Source: Candidatus Lutacidiplasma silvani (GTDB lineage Archaea > Thermoplasmatota > Thermoplasmata > Lutacidiplasmatales > UBA184). From it: a stretch of DNA of 64,000 bases. This document shows, piece by piece, positions 14,879 to 22,598 of this stretch (position 1 is its first letter; every line of letters starts with the position of its first letter). The notes beneath the pieces are model-generated. The model was not told the DNA's origin and made no database searches. It saw only the letters and a list, made by a program, of their open reading frames with translations. Location of the stretch: assembly GCA_022750295.1 (NCBI GenBank), contig JAKIVZ010000010.1:1-64000 (forward strand), in the 5' to 3' direction. Position numbers and translations under genes: made by a program.

Positions 14879-17803
14879 TCACCCGAACTCGGATAGTTGG
14901 GTTTGATCCTTATCGATGGATCCAGGTTTCCGGAGGGCCCGAAACATGTCATAGTGATCCTCGACGCCATAAACCGCCAGTACCTTGTGGTCCAGCTCTT
15001 CGAGCAGCCCGGCGACCCGCATTCCAGCCTTCGGCCAGTCCTTTCGGGGGAGATTCATTGCCGTATCCTGGATACGCTTGGCGACGGCCCCGATCGCGAT
15101 TTGGTCACGGGGCGAGGCGATCCGGATCGGCATCTTGCCGAGGTACGGTGTGTCCATGTCCATCGTGAGGATACTCCTATCGAAGACCATGTCGCGGAGG
15201 TAGACCGTCCCGAGGATGCTGTTCAGTACCCCGTACAAGTAGTCCAGGCTAACCTCGGAGTCCGAGTGGGGGACAATGTTCGTGACCGTGTCTATCGAGA
15301 AGTACTGTCCTTTCTCGTCGAGGAATGCGTCAACCTTGACGTCGCTACTCACGAGGCGCTTGCACAAAATCTTCGGTCGAGTGATGAGGTCCAGTTTCCT
15401 GGCCCCTCGTTCACCCTCGCCGGCCACGAGCTTGGGGTCGGCCCAAAGAAGTTCCCCCAGCGCGAGGCTCCAACAGGTGAACGAATGGTCGAGGCCGATG
15501 TTAGCGCCCGCGAGGAAAGCCCGCTGCGACGGCGATCCTCGTTTGGACGAGCCCGCGGCCACCACGGCGACCTTCGGGTACCCCCGGAAAATGTCCGCCA
15601 AATCCGCGAGTCGTCGAGATCCCTGCTCCACCGTTCGCCATACGGCCGCCATCTCCGGGAAATCCGGGTCGGAGGCATAGAGTCTCCACGACCCACCCAG
15701 CGGGGCAAGACTCGATTGAGCTACTACGTGCCGACGAACCTGATTTTCCGCGAGAAGTTCTGGAGACTCGACTCCAGAGACCACAACTACCTCGCCATTC
15801 CGGTCCGGACGCGCGCCTTTCTTCGGAGTACGCAGGAAGACGATTATCTGTTCGAGCCCGACCTCGTCCCATGCCTTGCCAAGGTCGACGATCTCGACGA
15901 CTTCGAAGTTGTCGGCCACCCAATCGCGCACTTTAACGTATGATTCGTTCCATACGAAGACCTTCGGAAGGATGAACGCGAGCACGCCTCCGGGAGAGAG
16001 GAAACGAAGCCACCGCACCAAGAACACGCTCGAAATGTTCGTCAGGCCGTTCTTGAATGGGGCGAAGTATCCATCCAGTGCTGGAGAGTAAATTGGGTTG
16101 TCCTGCCGAAGAGGATGGTGTGGCGGGTTTCCCACAACAAGTCGTAGTCCCTCGGGGGAACGCCTCCGCATCTGGCGCAAGATGTCGGTGAGGGAAAGAG
16201 CCTCTCCCCCATTCGGCGCGGTGTCTGTGTCGAATGAGGAAAGGGTCTGAGTAAGTGAGTTCCCCCGCACAACTCCCCGGACAGACGCCGCCACGTTTGT
16301 ATCGCGGAGCAAGAGGTTCATCGTCGCGAGCTGAACGGCAAATGCGTCGATGTCAATTCCAACGAGCGTGTTCTTCAGGAGAAACTCGTGAGCGGCCGCC
16401 GGCTTTATCTTTGAGGAAAGTAGCTCCTGCTTCATTCGGTCATAGGCCGCAAGCAAGAACGTCCCGGACCCACACGCGGGGTCAACAACCACATCGTCCG
16501 CGGTCGCTCCCACAAGGTTGGCAGCCCGGTCGACCATGTAGGCGCAAATTAGCGGGTCGGTGTAGAATTGGCCGAACGCCTTCCGAATCGGACGGGGAGT
16601 GTGATGCTGATAGACGTCTCCAAGAAGGTCTCGGTCGAGTTCAGCAAAATTGTGTTTCTGGGCGTGCTCCAGAACCGACCGTAAAACACCAGCTTCCCAG
16701 TCGACGGCCTCAATTCCGATGTTGTCGTAGAGCGGGACATCGTACAGACTCGGAAAGAGTCCGCGAACTTTGTCGAAGAGGAGTTGAATCGCGGCATGAA
16801 CCGCCTGCATTGAGCTGTCCGCGGGGAGGAGAGAATTTAGAGATCGCGTTGCCCGAGAATTCGGGTCTATCCGGTCCTCATACATCCGGAGAAACAGGAT
16901 TCGGTTGACGAACGCGTACGCGCCCTCGAAGCAAAGCTTGTCAACCCAGTCCAGCGGCACGCCCGCTTCTCTTAGGGCCCGTGATATGGGCAAGTCGGCC
17001 AATCCGTCCTTTCCCGCCCGACGTTTGATTGTGGGGAGGTCAGTTGGAAGTGCCGCCTCTTTCAGCGTCCCTCGAACCAGGTTCAAGAAATCTTGGTCTT
17101 CTGTGGCTTCCTTCAGCCACGACCACTCCATGCTCGAGGGATTCTTGGCGAGCCAATCGTTTACGGAACTCCTGAATTCGGGGTCCTCGGGATAGTGTCT
17201 GTCGAAGTGGGCACGAATGAGAACGTAGAGAGAGGACCTGAATCGCGTGAGGCTGTTTAGGAACGCCTCCTCGTCGATCCTGCGCTGAAGGGCGGCCTTC
17301 TTCGGAGCGGCAACTTCCTCGAGGGCGCCGAATCGTTCCTTTGAAATCAGAGAGTACAGCAGGTCTGGGTTCCGACCGATGGACCCCAATGTGAAGACAT
17401 AGTACGGGATAATCCGCTCAATCGGCACGCCCTTGACTAACGTCGGAAGAACTTCCCAGCTGACGCCGTTTGTGAGAACTGCGAAACTGGCTCCGCGGGC
17501 ATGAGCGTAGCCGAGAGCCTGCACGCGAGCGGTTGAGAGCCGAATCTCGATGCTCTTGCACTCTACGACGAGGGATTGGCCGCCCTCGTGCCGTAACAGG
17601 ATGTCCGCCGAGCCGTCCTTCTTCCGGTGCTCGAAGTCCATGTCTTGAGGGTTGCGCCAACCGAGCGCTTCGAGAATGGGAACGATGAGTCCTGTCTTGA
17701 CGTTCTCTTCTACGCCCCTCCTTCGGCCCTTGCAGACATCTCGAAGGATGTCCAAAGCGGCGACCTTGCGGATCTGAGCTGCCCGAGTCGGGGAGATGCC
17801 CAT
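14879..17803 (-). CDS. Single-chain restriction-modification enzyme (type IIG-like)
   Basis: This 974-residue enzyme is predicted to both cut and methylate DNA. The N-terminal PD-(D/E)xK-type nuclease carries Asp67 in GSADILL and Glu81-x-Lys83 in LVVECKS. A helical connector runs to about 400. The N6-adenine methyltransferase follows with FYTDPLICAYMVD (motif X-like), motif I DPACGSGTF (441-449) and motif IV NPPHH (559-563). The aromatic residue expected after NPP is His, which is unusual. About 250 C-terminal residues form the target recognition domain. It converges on the DUF262-HNH gene 18 bases away. No separate specificity subunit is visible. Confidence 0.88.
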   Translation of the reverse strand: MGISPTRAAQIRKVAALDILRDVCKGRRRGVEENVKTGLIVPILEALGWRNPQDMDFEHRKKDGSADILLRHEGGQSLVVECKSIEIRLSTARVQALGYAHARGASFAVLTNGVSWEVLPTLVKGVPIERIIPYYVFTLGSIGRNPDLLYSLISKERFGALEEVAAPKKAALQRRIDEEAFLNSLTRFRSSLYVLIRAHFDRHYPEDPEFRSSVNDWLAKNPSSMEWSWLKEATEDQDFLNLVRGTLKEAALPTDLPTIKRRAGKDGLADLPISRALREAGVPLDWVDKLCFEGAYAFVNRILFLRMYEDRIDPNSRATRSLNSLLPADSSMQAVHAAIQLLFDKVRGLFPSLYDVPLYDNIGIEAVDWEAGVLRSVLEHAQKHNFAELDRDLLGDVYQHHTPRPIRKAFGQFYTDPLICAYMVDRAANLVGATADDVVVDPACGSGTFLLAAYDRMKQELLSSKIKPAAAHEFLLKNTLVGIDIDAFAVQLATMNLLLRDTNVAASVRGVVRGNSLTQTLSSFDTDTAPNGGEALSLTDILRQMRRRSPEGLRLVVGNPPHHPLRQDNPIYSPALDGYFAPFKNGLTNISSVFLVRWLRFLSPGGVLAFILPKVFVWNESYVKVRDWVADNFEVVEIVDLGKAWDEVGLEQIIVFLRTPKKGARPDRNGEVVVVSGVESPELLAENQVRRHVVAQSSLAPLGGSWRLYASDPDFPEMAAVWRTVEQGSRRLADLADIFRGYPKVAVVAAGSSKRGSPSQRAFLAGANIGLDHSFTCWSLALGELLWADPKLVAGEGERGARKLDLITRPKILCKRLVSSDVKVDAFLDEKGQYFSIDTVTNIVPHSDSEVSLDYLYGVLNSILGTVYLRDMVFDRSILTMDMDTPYLGKMPIRIASPRDQIAIGAVAKRIQDTAMNLPRKDWPKAGMRVAGLLEELDHKVLAVYGVEDHYDMFRALRKPGSIDKDQTQLSEFG

Positions 17804-17995
17804 TTCGAGTTCAGGACATTCTGCGACGGGATAGAGGTTCGGGTGGCCAAGCTCCTCCAGGGCACGTGGCCCCTACGAGGGAGGCAACTCGAGCGCAGCT
17901 CCGGAGCCCAACCTCGCCCGGGGGGCCAGCACACGATTCAGCATTCGTCGGCCCAGTCTGCCTCGAATAGCCCTTTACCCGACGCACAGATCTGG

Positions 17996-18382
17996 ATGGC
18001 GCAGGGGAGCCGATTGCTGAGCTACTTCTACTGCCTCGCCTGCGGGGTGGACCTTCGGCTCGCCGCCGGGCCAGCGGTCATAGGGCGACCAGTGGCATGT
18101 CCGTCCTGCAGATCGGCGGATATCATGTCCTCAATCCGAGGGCCGACCGGGGTCTCGATTCCGCCGGAGACTCGCTCCGGCCCGAGGCCGAAACGGAGCG
18201 TGTGCGGATGGATTCGAAAACCGGGTCCATCTAACAAGCGACCCCGCCGGGCGGGGGACCCGGGCCGTCCGTTAGTGGCAGCCTCCTCCTGGACCCATGG
18301 CGGTCGGTCGGCGCGGTGTGGCCGATGCGTCCATGAGGGTCAACAGGTATCCCGGCCCGCATGCCTCGCAAAGTCAGCGTAA
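17996..18382 (+). CDS. Possible zinc-ribbon protein
   Basis: From the ATG at 17996 the frame encodes 128 residues whose first 40 resemble a zinc ribbon (FYCLACGVDLRLAAGPA followed by VACPSCRSADI). A basic, Pro-rich remainder lacks clear structure. It overlaps the HEPN gene start by 22 bases. The frame stays open further upstream, so the start is not certain. The ribbon is convincing, but the length of the true product is not. Confidence 0.4.
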   Translation: MAQGSRLLSYFYCLACGVDLRLAAGPAVIGRPVACPSCRSADIMSSIRGPTGVSIPPETRSGPRPKRSVCGWIRKPGPSNKRPRRAGDPGRPLVAASSWTHGGRSARCGRCVHEGQQVSRPACLAKSA

Positions 18383-18954
18383 GGGCTCTATCGTCAGACT
18401 TTCTCCTCGAGATCGTTGAGGTCCATTCGTTCGTGGCACAGGCAAGGGCTGCTGGTCAATCAGTCCCGTTTGAACGGTCCGCGTACGAATTCGCAGTGAT
18501 CCGCCTGCATGCAGCCTTCGAGCAGTTCATGCTGGATGCGCTCGTGGGCTGCATCAACAACCGGCCAAGCGATCTCTACAGGGTGACCGGCGCGCGGTTC
18601 CCAGCCCATCTGCGAGCGGAGGTGTGCGAGTTCTTGGTCACTGGCTCCCGATACTTTGATGTCCGAAATCGCGACCATCTTCTGGAGGTGCTTAAGGGGT
18701 TCTTACCTCCGCAGAACTATCTCGTCCAAGTTGTGGGCAAGCCAGCGTACAAGCCTGGCCTGGAACGACTTTGGGCGCTCAGGAACTTCGCGGCTCATCG
18801 CAGCAAGCGGGCAAAACGCCGCGCGTTGATCGCGGTCAGCGCGAAGAAGATGGCGAGCGCTGGCGCGTGGCTGAGCAAGCGCAGTAGGCTGGATGACCTC
18901 GAGGACTGCTTGAGGCAGCTGGCTACGGACATCCATGCTGCGGCTCCGTACTGA
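18361..18954 (+). CDS. HEPN-domain ribonuclease-like protein
   Basis: This all-helical 197-residue protein has the HEPN nuclease motif R-x4-H: Arg141 and His146 in LWALRNFAAHRSK. An acidic, aromatic helix precedes it (AAFEQFMLDALVGC, about 51-64). The size and arrangement resemble MAE_28990/RiboL-PSP-type HEPN proteins, whose members include toxins and anti-phage RNases that cut tRNA or mRNA. No MNT nucleotidyltransferase antitoxin is visible beside it. It is the last gene before the element's right end and is read towards it. The RNase role is inferred from the motif and context. Confidence 0.72.
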   Translation: MPRKVSVRALSSDFLLEIVEVHSFVAQARAAGQSVPFERSAYEFAVIRLHAAFEQFMLDALVGCINNRPSDLYRVTGARFPAHLRAEVCEFLVTGSRYFDVRNRDHLLEVLKGFLPPQNYLVQVVGKPAYKPGLERLWALRNFAAHRSKRAKRRALIAVSAKKMASAGAWLSKRSRLDDLEDCLRQLATDIHAAAPY

Positions 18955-19063
18955 GCCACCCTCCAGCGCGGGCCCGAAGCCAGTCGTATTCAAATCCGAC
19001 TGAGTTCGGGAACTTGCGGATCAGGCCGTTTCACAGGGCATGCGTCGAACCGCTGTTCGGCAA

Positions 19064-19076
19064 GGTATTACCCTAA
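19064..19076. repeat. Right copy of 13-bp end motif, inverted
   Basis: GGTATTACCCTAA is the exact reverse complement of 3324-3336. It lies 12 bases inside the right attachment core. An inverted pair at the two ends fits integrase arm-type binding sites. Confidence 0.7.
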
Positions 19077-19088
19077 TAGTAGCATAAA

Positions 19089-19107
19089 TCCCGCCGGGAG
19101 CACCTCA
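19089..19107. repeat. Right attachment site core
   Basis: This is an exact 19-base copy of the tRNA-Glu 3' end, preceded by AAA rather than by the 32-base intron. The preceding bases derive from the element, so its attP appears to carry an intron-less T-loop end (AAAT before CCCGC). Confidence 0.88.
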
Positions 19108-19199
19108 CCATAGGGCGGACTTCTGAGTCGGGGGGCCCGGGATCTCCCGCCGATCGCCGTTGAATCCCTAAGTAGTCCGGGATCGGCTGGGTTGCGGAC

Positions 19200-19778
19200 A
19201 TGCATTGGCGCCTGTTCGCCGTGGCAGCAGCGCTGATCCTAGGCGGAAGCGTCCTCGTCGTTACGCCCCTGAGTCAAGGGAGTGTGTCCTCGACGAACTT
19301 GGACTCGGGACAATGGCTGGACGTGCCGGTTCCCAGAGTCTCGTCGTGGACGGGGTCTCCCGTCGACGTCCTGCTGAGCTGGGGAACGGTCTACGTGCCG
19401 CGGTGCGAGGTGGGCTACTATTGCCTCCGGTACAGTCCTCCCCTAGGCAATCGGACCTACCTCTTGGTCTTCGATTGCGGCCCTGCGCCCTGCAGATTCG
19501 GCGTAAACTACACCTTCGTCGGGGCGACGGACGACGGAACCGGTGGGAACACCGGGTTCGTTGCCATTCCAGGCGATCACTACCAAGTCTGGCTAATGGC
19601 CGAGACGAACGATAGCCCATCGACCGCGATCCCGGTCCGGTTCGCGCTCCAGACCCCGATCCTCGGGGGAGTCTTCGGCACGGTGGGAGTCGCGTGGGGG
19701 GCCATCGCCGCGATCGAAGCCGTGCGAAGATGGCAGGTCGCGAGGAAGGGGAACTCGCCTGGGAAGGCATTCCTGTGA
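19200..19778 (+). CDS. Exported membrane-anchored protein, 192 aa
   Basis: A signal peptide or signal anchor (LFAVAAALILGGSVLVVTPL) is followed by an extracytoplasmic domain with paired cysteines (CEVGYYC, CGPAPCRF), Asn glycosylation-like sites (NRT, NYT) and beta-strand patterning. A C-terminal membrane helix comes next (LGGVFGTVGVAWGAIAAIEA) before a basic tail. I do not recognise the family. CCCTAAGTA near 19166-19174 is TATA-like and about 29 bases upstream, consistent with a leaderless start. It is the first host gene past the element. Confidence 0.65.
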   Translation: MHWRLFAVAAALILGGSVLVVTPLSQGSVSSTNLDSGQWLDVPVPRVSSWTGSPVDVLLSWGTVYVPRCEVGYYCLRYSPPLGNRTYLLVFDCGPAPCRFGVNYTFVGATDDGTGGNTGFVAIPGDHYQVWLMAETNDSPSTAIPVRFALQTPILGGVFGTVGVAWGAIAAIEAVRRWQVARKGNSPGKAFL

Positions 19779-19943
19779 CGAACGCCACAGCCCGCCCGAG
19801 GTGGCCGGCTTGCGTAGCGGACATTTTGTTGGGCTCGAAAAGCGAGCGGCGTCAGCTACGACGACGCCAAGGCCTGGTGACCCCTGACCGGAAGCGCCGG
19901 CGTATCTGCTCCGGATTATGTCTGAGACCGGGAGTGAACTCCG

Positions 19944-20597
19944 GTGTCGTCGACCTCCAACGGCGCCGCAGGAACCGTTCCGACGAGGACCGCGAACGCC
20001 ATACTGGCGGCCGCGATTCTGGTCGTCACAGGGGTCATTTTTGCGTTGGGGGGTCCCTCTGCGCCCACTCCCATTGCTGGCCCGCCGGTCGGCGGCGGGT
20101 CCGGCAGCGGGGCGAGCGCTTGGGCAGACTGCACTCAATCGGCAAGCACGACTTGTGATCTGGCCCCGGCCGGGGAGACATGGTCCCTCGGCCCCATCTC
20201 CTCTTGGTGCACGCGTGGCCAAGGGGGCTCGTGGATTTGCGCCTCGAAAGCGCTCGTCCTCTCGTTCACGGTGCCACGGGATTCCAGTCCGCAAGGAGTC
20301 CTTTCAGTCCTGGGCGCGTTCCAAGTCTGGGTCATTCCGTCCGTCGATGATTGCGACCTGATGGGCGCCCTGACCCACTTCGCGTTGCCATGTGCGCCGT
20401 TCATCGGTTATGTGCCTCCGCTCTCGTGGAACGCCACATACCCCGCTGGGCCTGTCGACCTTTCATCCCTTGCCTTCAGCTTGAACGGCTCGACCGGCGT
20501 GCTTCCGGCGTTCACGTGGGCAATTTGGATCGTGGACCTCGAGCCCGCCGCCGTCGAAGTCTCGTCCGAGACCGCCTTGACAGTGGTCGTCTCCTGA
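19944..20597 (+). CDS. Exported Cys-rich protein, 217 aa
   Basis: This protein starts at GTG. An N-terminal membrane helix (ANAILAAAILVVTGVIFALG, about 17-36) is followed by a Gly/Pro/Ser-rich linker. The extracytoplasmic domain has six cysteines in pairs (CTQSASTTC, CTRGQGGSWIC, CDLMGALTHFALPC), which suggests disulfides. The fold looks beta-rich, with WVIPSVDDC and AIWIVDLEPAAVEVSSETAL. It resembles the preceding gene's product in general layout, so both may belong to a lineage-specific family of surface proteins. The function is unknown. Confidence 0.6.
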   Translation: MSSTSNGAAGTVPTRTANAILAAAILVVTGVIFALGGPSAPTPIAGPPVGGGSGSGASAWADCTQSASTTCDLAPAGETWSLGPISSWCTRGQGGSWICASKALVLSFTVPRDSSPQGVLSVLGAFQVWVIPSVDDCDLMGALTHFALPCAPFIGYVPPLSWNATYPAGPVDLSSLAFSLNGSTGVLPAFTWAIWIVDLEPAAVEVSSETALTVVVS

Positions 20598-21159
20598 GCG
20601 TCGACTCACGTCGTTGGGCAACGGACACAAGTCGAACGGTCAATATAGGCGGGGCGAGGTTTGCCCCCGGTCTCTCTCGCGGGGTCGCGCCTCATGTACG
20701 GAGCATCGAGCGGCGCTCATGACACGCCGGAGAGGTTTGTTGAGTTTCAGCATCGGGCCAGGATTGGGGCGGCACGTCGACTCGCGCTCCTCGCGGTTGA
20801 TACCGCGTTGCTACTCTGGCTGTCCCTCTCGCTGAACTCGATGCGGCTGTTCACCATATGACAATCCCCCTCGTACGTCCCCGAGAGCGTGATGCAATAC
20901 TGGTTCACCTTCGGTGCCGTTATGGGGACGAGCTTGGGTCTCGTCGCAGAGTTCGACGTCTTCGCATGGCGCATTCGAAACACGGTCCAAACGGAGTTTC
21001 CGATGTCGTTTCGTTCGAGTCATGGAGGAATTCGGACACTTCCTCCTCCACCGCCCGAGTTCAGGCCGTCGGGACCGTGAGGAGTGACATCTTGGCCGCC
21101 CGGGCGGCCCGGGCACTCGAGTGCGAGGGTCGGCAGCGAGTACCGTCTCGGAGTTCGAT
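20598..21159. other. Gap with an interrupted membrane-protein frame
   Basis: This roughly 560-base stretch contains no intact gene that I trust. The only coding-like signal is a two-helix reading frame split by an in-frame TGA, listed separately. The rest shows no repeat or RNA structure that I could identify. Confidence 0.4.
20694..21080 (+). pseudogene. Two-helix membrane protein split by in-frame TGA
   Basis: Reading from the ATG at 20694, one frame gives a first helix (LALLAVDTALLLWLSLSLNS) and meets TGA at 20859-20861. It then continues without shift into MQYWFTFGAVMGTSLGLVAE, a second helix, and a basic tail ending before TGA at 21080. A two-helix small membrane protein with a nonsense mutation is the simplest reading. 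Two separate short genes, or a sequencing error, are alternatives. Confidence 0.35.
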
Positions 21160-21432
21160 ATGAGGAGAGTCCTCGCGTACTCGCCTGCGGTTGCGCTCTT
21201 CGCCGCGGGGATCGTCGCGGTGCTGGCGATCCCCCCGTTGACGCACGAGACCCTATGTTGTCCCGCAGGGCCAGCAGAAAATGCCCCCTGCCCGCATTGC
21301 GCCGGCGTCTCCGTGAGTTATCCCGGAGTACTCGTCCTCTTGGCGACGTGGGCGGCGGCGTTGGCGTACGCACTCGCGATGTTCGGGCTCCGCCACTGGA
21401 GTTCAATCGAGTTGCTACAGTCGGATCCCTGA
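21160..21432 (+). CDS. Small two-helix membrane protein, 90 aa
   Basis: From the ATG at 21160 (MRRVLAYSP) the protein has a first helix (AVALFAAGIVAVLAIPPL). A short outside loop carries four cysteines (CCPAGPAENAPCPHCAG), and a second helix follows (GVLVLLATWAAALAYALAMF). The loop could bind a metal or form disulfides. The frame also opens 13 codons earlier, but the later start gives a cleaner N-terminus. I do not recognise the family. Confidence 0.6.
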   Translation: MRRVLAYSPAVALFAAGIVAVLAIPPLTHETLCCPAGPAENAPCPHCAGVSVSYPGVLVLLATWAAALAYALAMFGLRHWSSIELLQSDP

Positions 21433-21524
21433 CCAGGGAGATCTCTGCAACCTAAGTCGAGGCGCCGCCGGGGCCCCCCGGTTCTACCAAAGGATTCTAA
21501 GCGCGTACCTGGTTGCCCCGGGAG

Positions 21525-21773
21525 ATGACGAGTTACGGAGACGCACGACGTTCGGCGGCGGCGCACGCGGACTTGACGCGATTCGTCGGGACCAGTTCGC
21601 GAGTGGGCCTCGTCCTGTTTGACGAGGATCATCAGGAGCAATCGGTCATCGAGGGGGAGGTCGTCCGGATCGGGGTCGACTCGCTGCTCTTCCGCCACGA
21701 AGGGATGGACGAGGAGATCTCGCTCGCCACCATCTCGAAGCGGGTTCTCGGCGACGACGTCCTATCGTACTAA
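21525..21773 (+). CDS. Small hypothetical protein, Sm-like fold possible
   Basis: This protein has about 82 residues from the ATG at 21525, with an in-frame TTG at 21513 as alternative. GATTCTAAGC (21491-21500) is TATA-like and about 29 bases upstream of the ATG. The core VGLVLFDEDHQEQSVIEGEV then VRIGVDSLLFRHEGMDEEIS reads as five short strands ending in an ISLATI segment, reminiscent of an Sm-like barrel. That is a pattern impression, not a family match. Third positions are G/C-rich as in host genes. Confidence 0.6.
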   Translation: MTSYGDARRSAAAHADLTRFVGTSSRVGLVLFDEDHQEQSVIEGEVVRIGVDSLLFRHEGMDEEISLATISKRVLGDDVLSY

Positions 21774-21817
21774 GGGGACCCGCGTCCGCGGGACGCGCCC
21801 CGGGGACCGACCACGGT

Positions 21818-22489
21818 CTACTCGGCCGGAACGACGTCCGCAAACACGAACCCCTCCCGCTCCACCACCACGCCCCGTGTGAACGCGACCGGGGAGCGGA
21901 AGGAGGGCAGATGGTGGACGAACGTATGGAACTCCCCGTTCTCCCCACACGGGTCGACGGTCGAGGGAAGGTCGGCAAGGAAGTCTTCGTCGAACTCTCG
22001 GCCGGCAAACCGGGCCGGGAGCTTCCGGGGGTCGACGCAGACGACGCTCGCTTGAAGCCCGTCCCGCAGCATCGATCGGGCGAGAGCACCGGTCGGCCGC
22101 CCCCAGAGCGGAAAGACCGGGAGGAGTCCCGAGCCGGCCATCCGCGCCTCGCGGTAGTCCCGGATATCCTGGAGGAACAGGTCCCCGAAGATCACGGCCT
22201 CGACGTCGCGCGCTCGGAGCCGGGCGAGGGCCCCCGCCATCTCCCGCTCGTAGACTTCGTTCGGGCACGGCGCCGGAATCTCGACCCGCTCGACCGGGAG
22301 GGCGAGGGCTTCCGCTTGCCGCGCCAACAGTTCCTCGCGAACCCCGTGCATCGAGACTCGAGAGTACGGGCGAGTCAGGGTCGTCAGGAGACCGACGATG
22401 TCGTACGTTCGCGAACGTCGGATCTCCTCGAGGGCGTACGCGCAGTCCTTGCCGGAGCTCCACGCCACGACCGCCTTCGCGAGGGTCAC
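21818..22489 (-). CDS. Diphthine--ammonia ligase family (Dph6-type PP-loop ATPase)
   Basis: The PP-loop is visible at the N-terminus as VVAWSSGKDCAYAL (SGKD, residues about 8-20). It is followed by the family's MHGVREELLARQAEAL, PCPNEVYEREM, VIFGDLFLQDIRDYRE and LFPLWG-type segments (here VFPLWGRP). Family members amidate diphthine on elongation factor 2, an archaeal/eukaryotic translation modification, using ATP and ammonia. I chose the GTG at 22489, which gives 223 residues and places the PP-loop near the N-terminus as usual. The longer open frame to 22702 would overlap dtdA and looks spurious. Confidence 0.8.
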   Translation of the reverse strand: MTLAKAVVAWSSGKDCAYALEEIRRSRTYDIVGLLTTLTRPYSRVSMHGVREELLARQAEALALPVERVEIPAPCPNEVYEREMAGALARLRARDVEAVIFGDLFLQDIRDYREARMAGSGLLPVFPLWGRPTGALARSMLRDGLQASVVCVDPRKLPARFAGREFDEDFLADLPSTVDPCGENGEFHTFVHHLPSFRSPVAFTRGVVVEREGFVFADVVPAE

Positions 22490-22598
22490 GGCGGGACGAG
22501 CCGCGGCGGTTCGTAAGGACTCGTCCGTTCCCCCGAGCGGCGCCCCGGTCCCGACCTGGAAGGCGGCCGAGGGACGTCGAGGTCGTTTGCCAGTCGTT

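Larger units (their letters stand above)
3302..19107. mobile_element. Integrative element of about 15.8 kb at tRNA-Glu
   Basis: A perfect 19-base direct repeat of the tRNA-Glu 3' end bounds the element (3302-3320 and 19089-19107). A tyrosine integrase gene sits just inside the tRNA-proximal end. A 13-base motif occurs once near each end in opposite orientation. Inside are a replication protein, a serine recombinase, small regulators and defence-like cargo. Third-codon-position GC preference is clearly weaker than in flanking genes, consistent with transfer. No virion structural genes or conjugation genes are recognisable, so it looks like an integrated plasmid or a satellite-type element rather than a provirus. 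Confidence 0.88.

Noticed and set aside
3302-19107. Provirus interpretation of the element
   Set aside because: No major capsid protein, packaging ATPase, portal or tail-like gene is recognisable. Replication plus defence cargo fits an integrated plasmid or satellite better.
20859-20861. Selenocysteine at the in-frame TGA
   Set aside because: No selenoprotein family resemblance and no SECIS-like hairpin could be identified. The neighbouring residues are a membrane helix, so a nonsense mutation or error is simpler.
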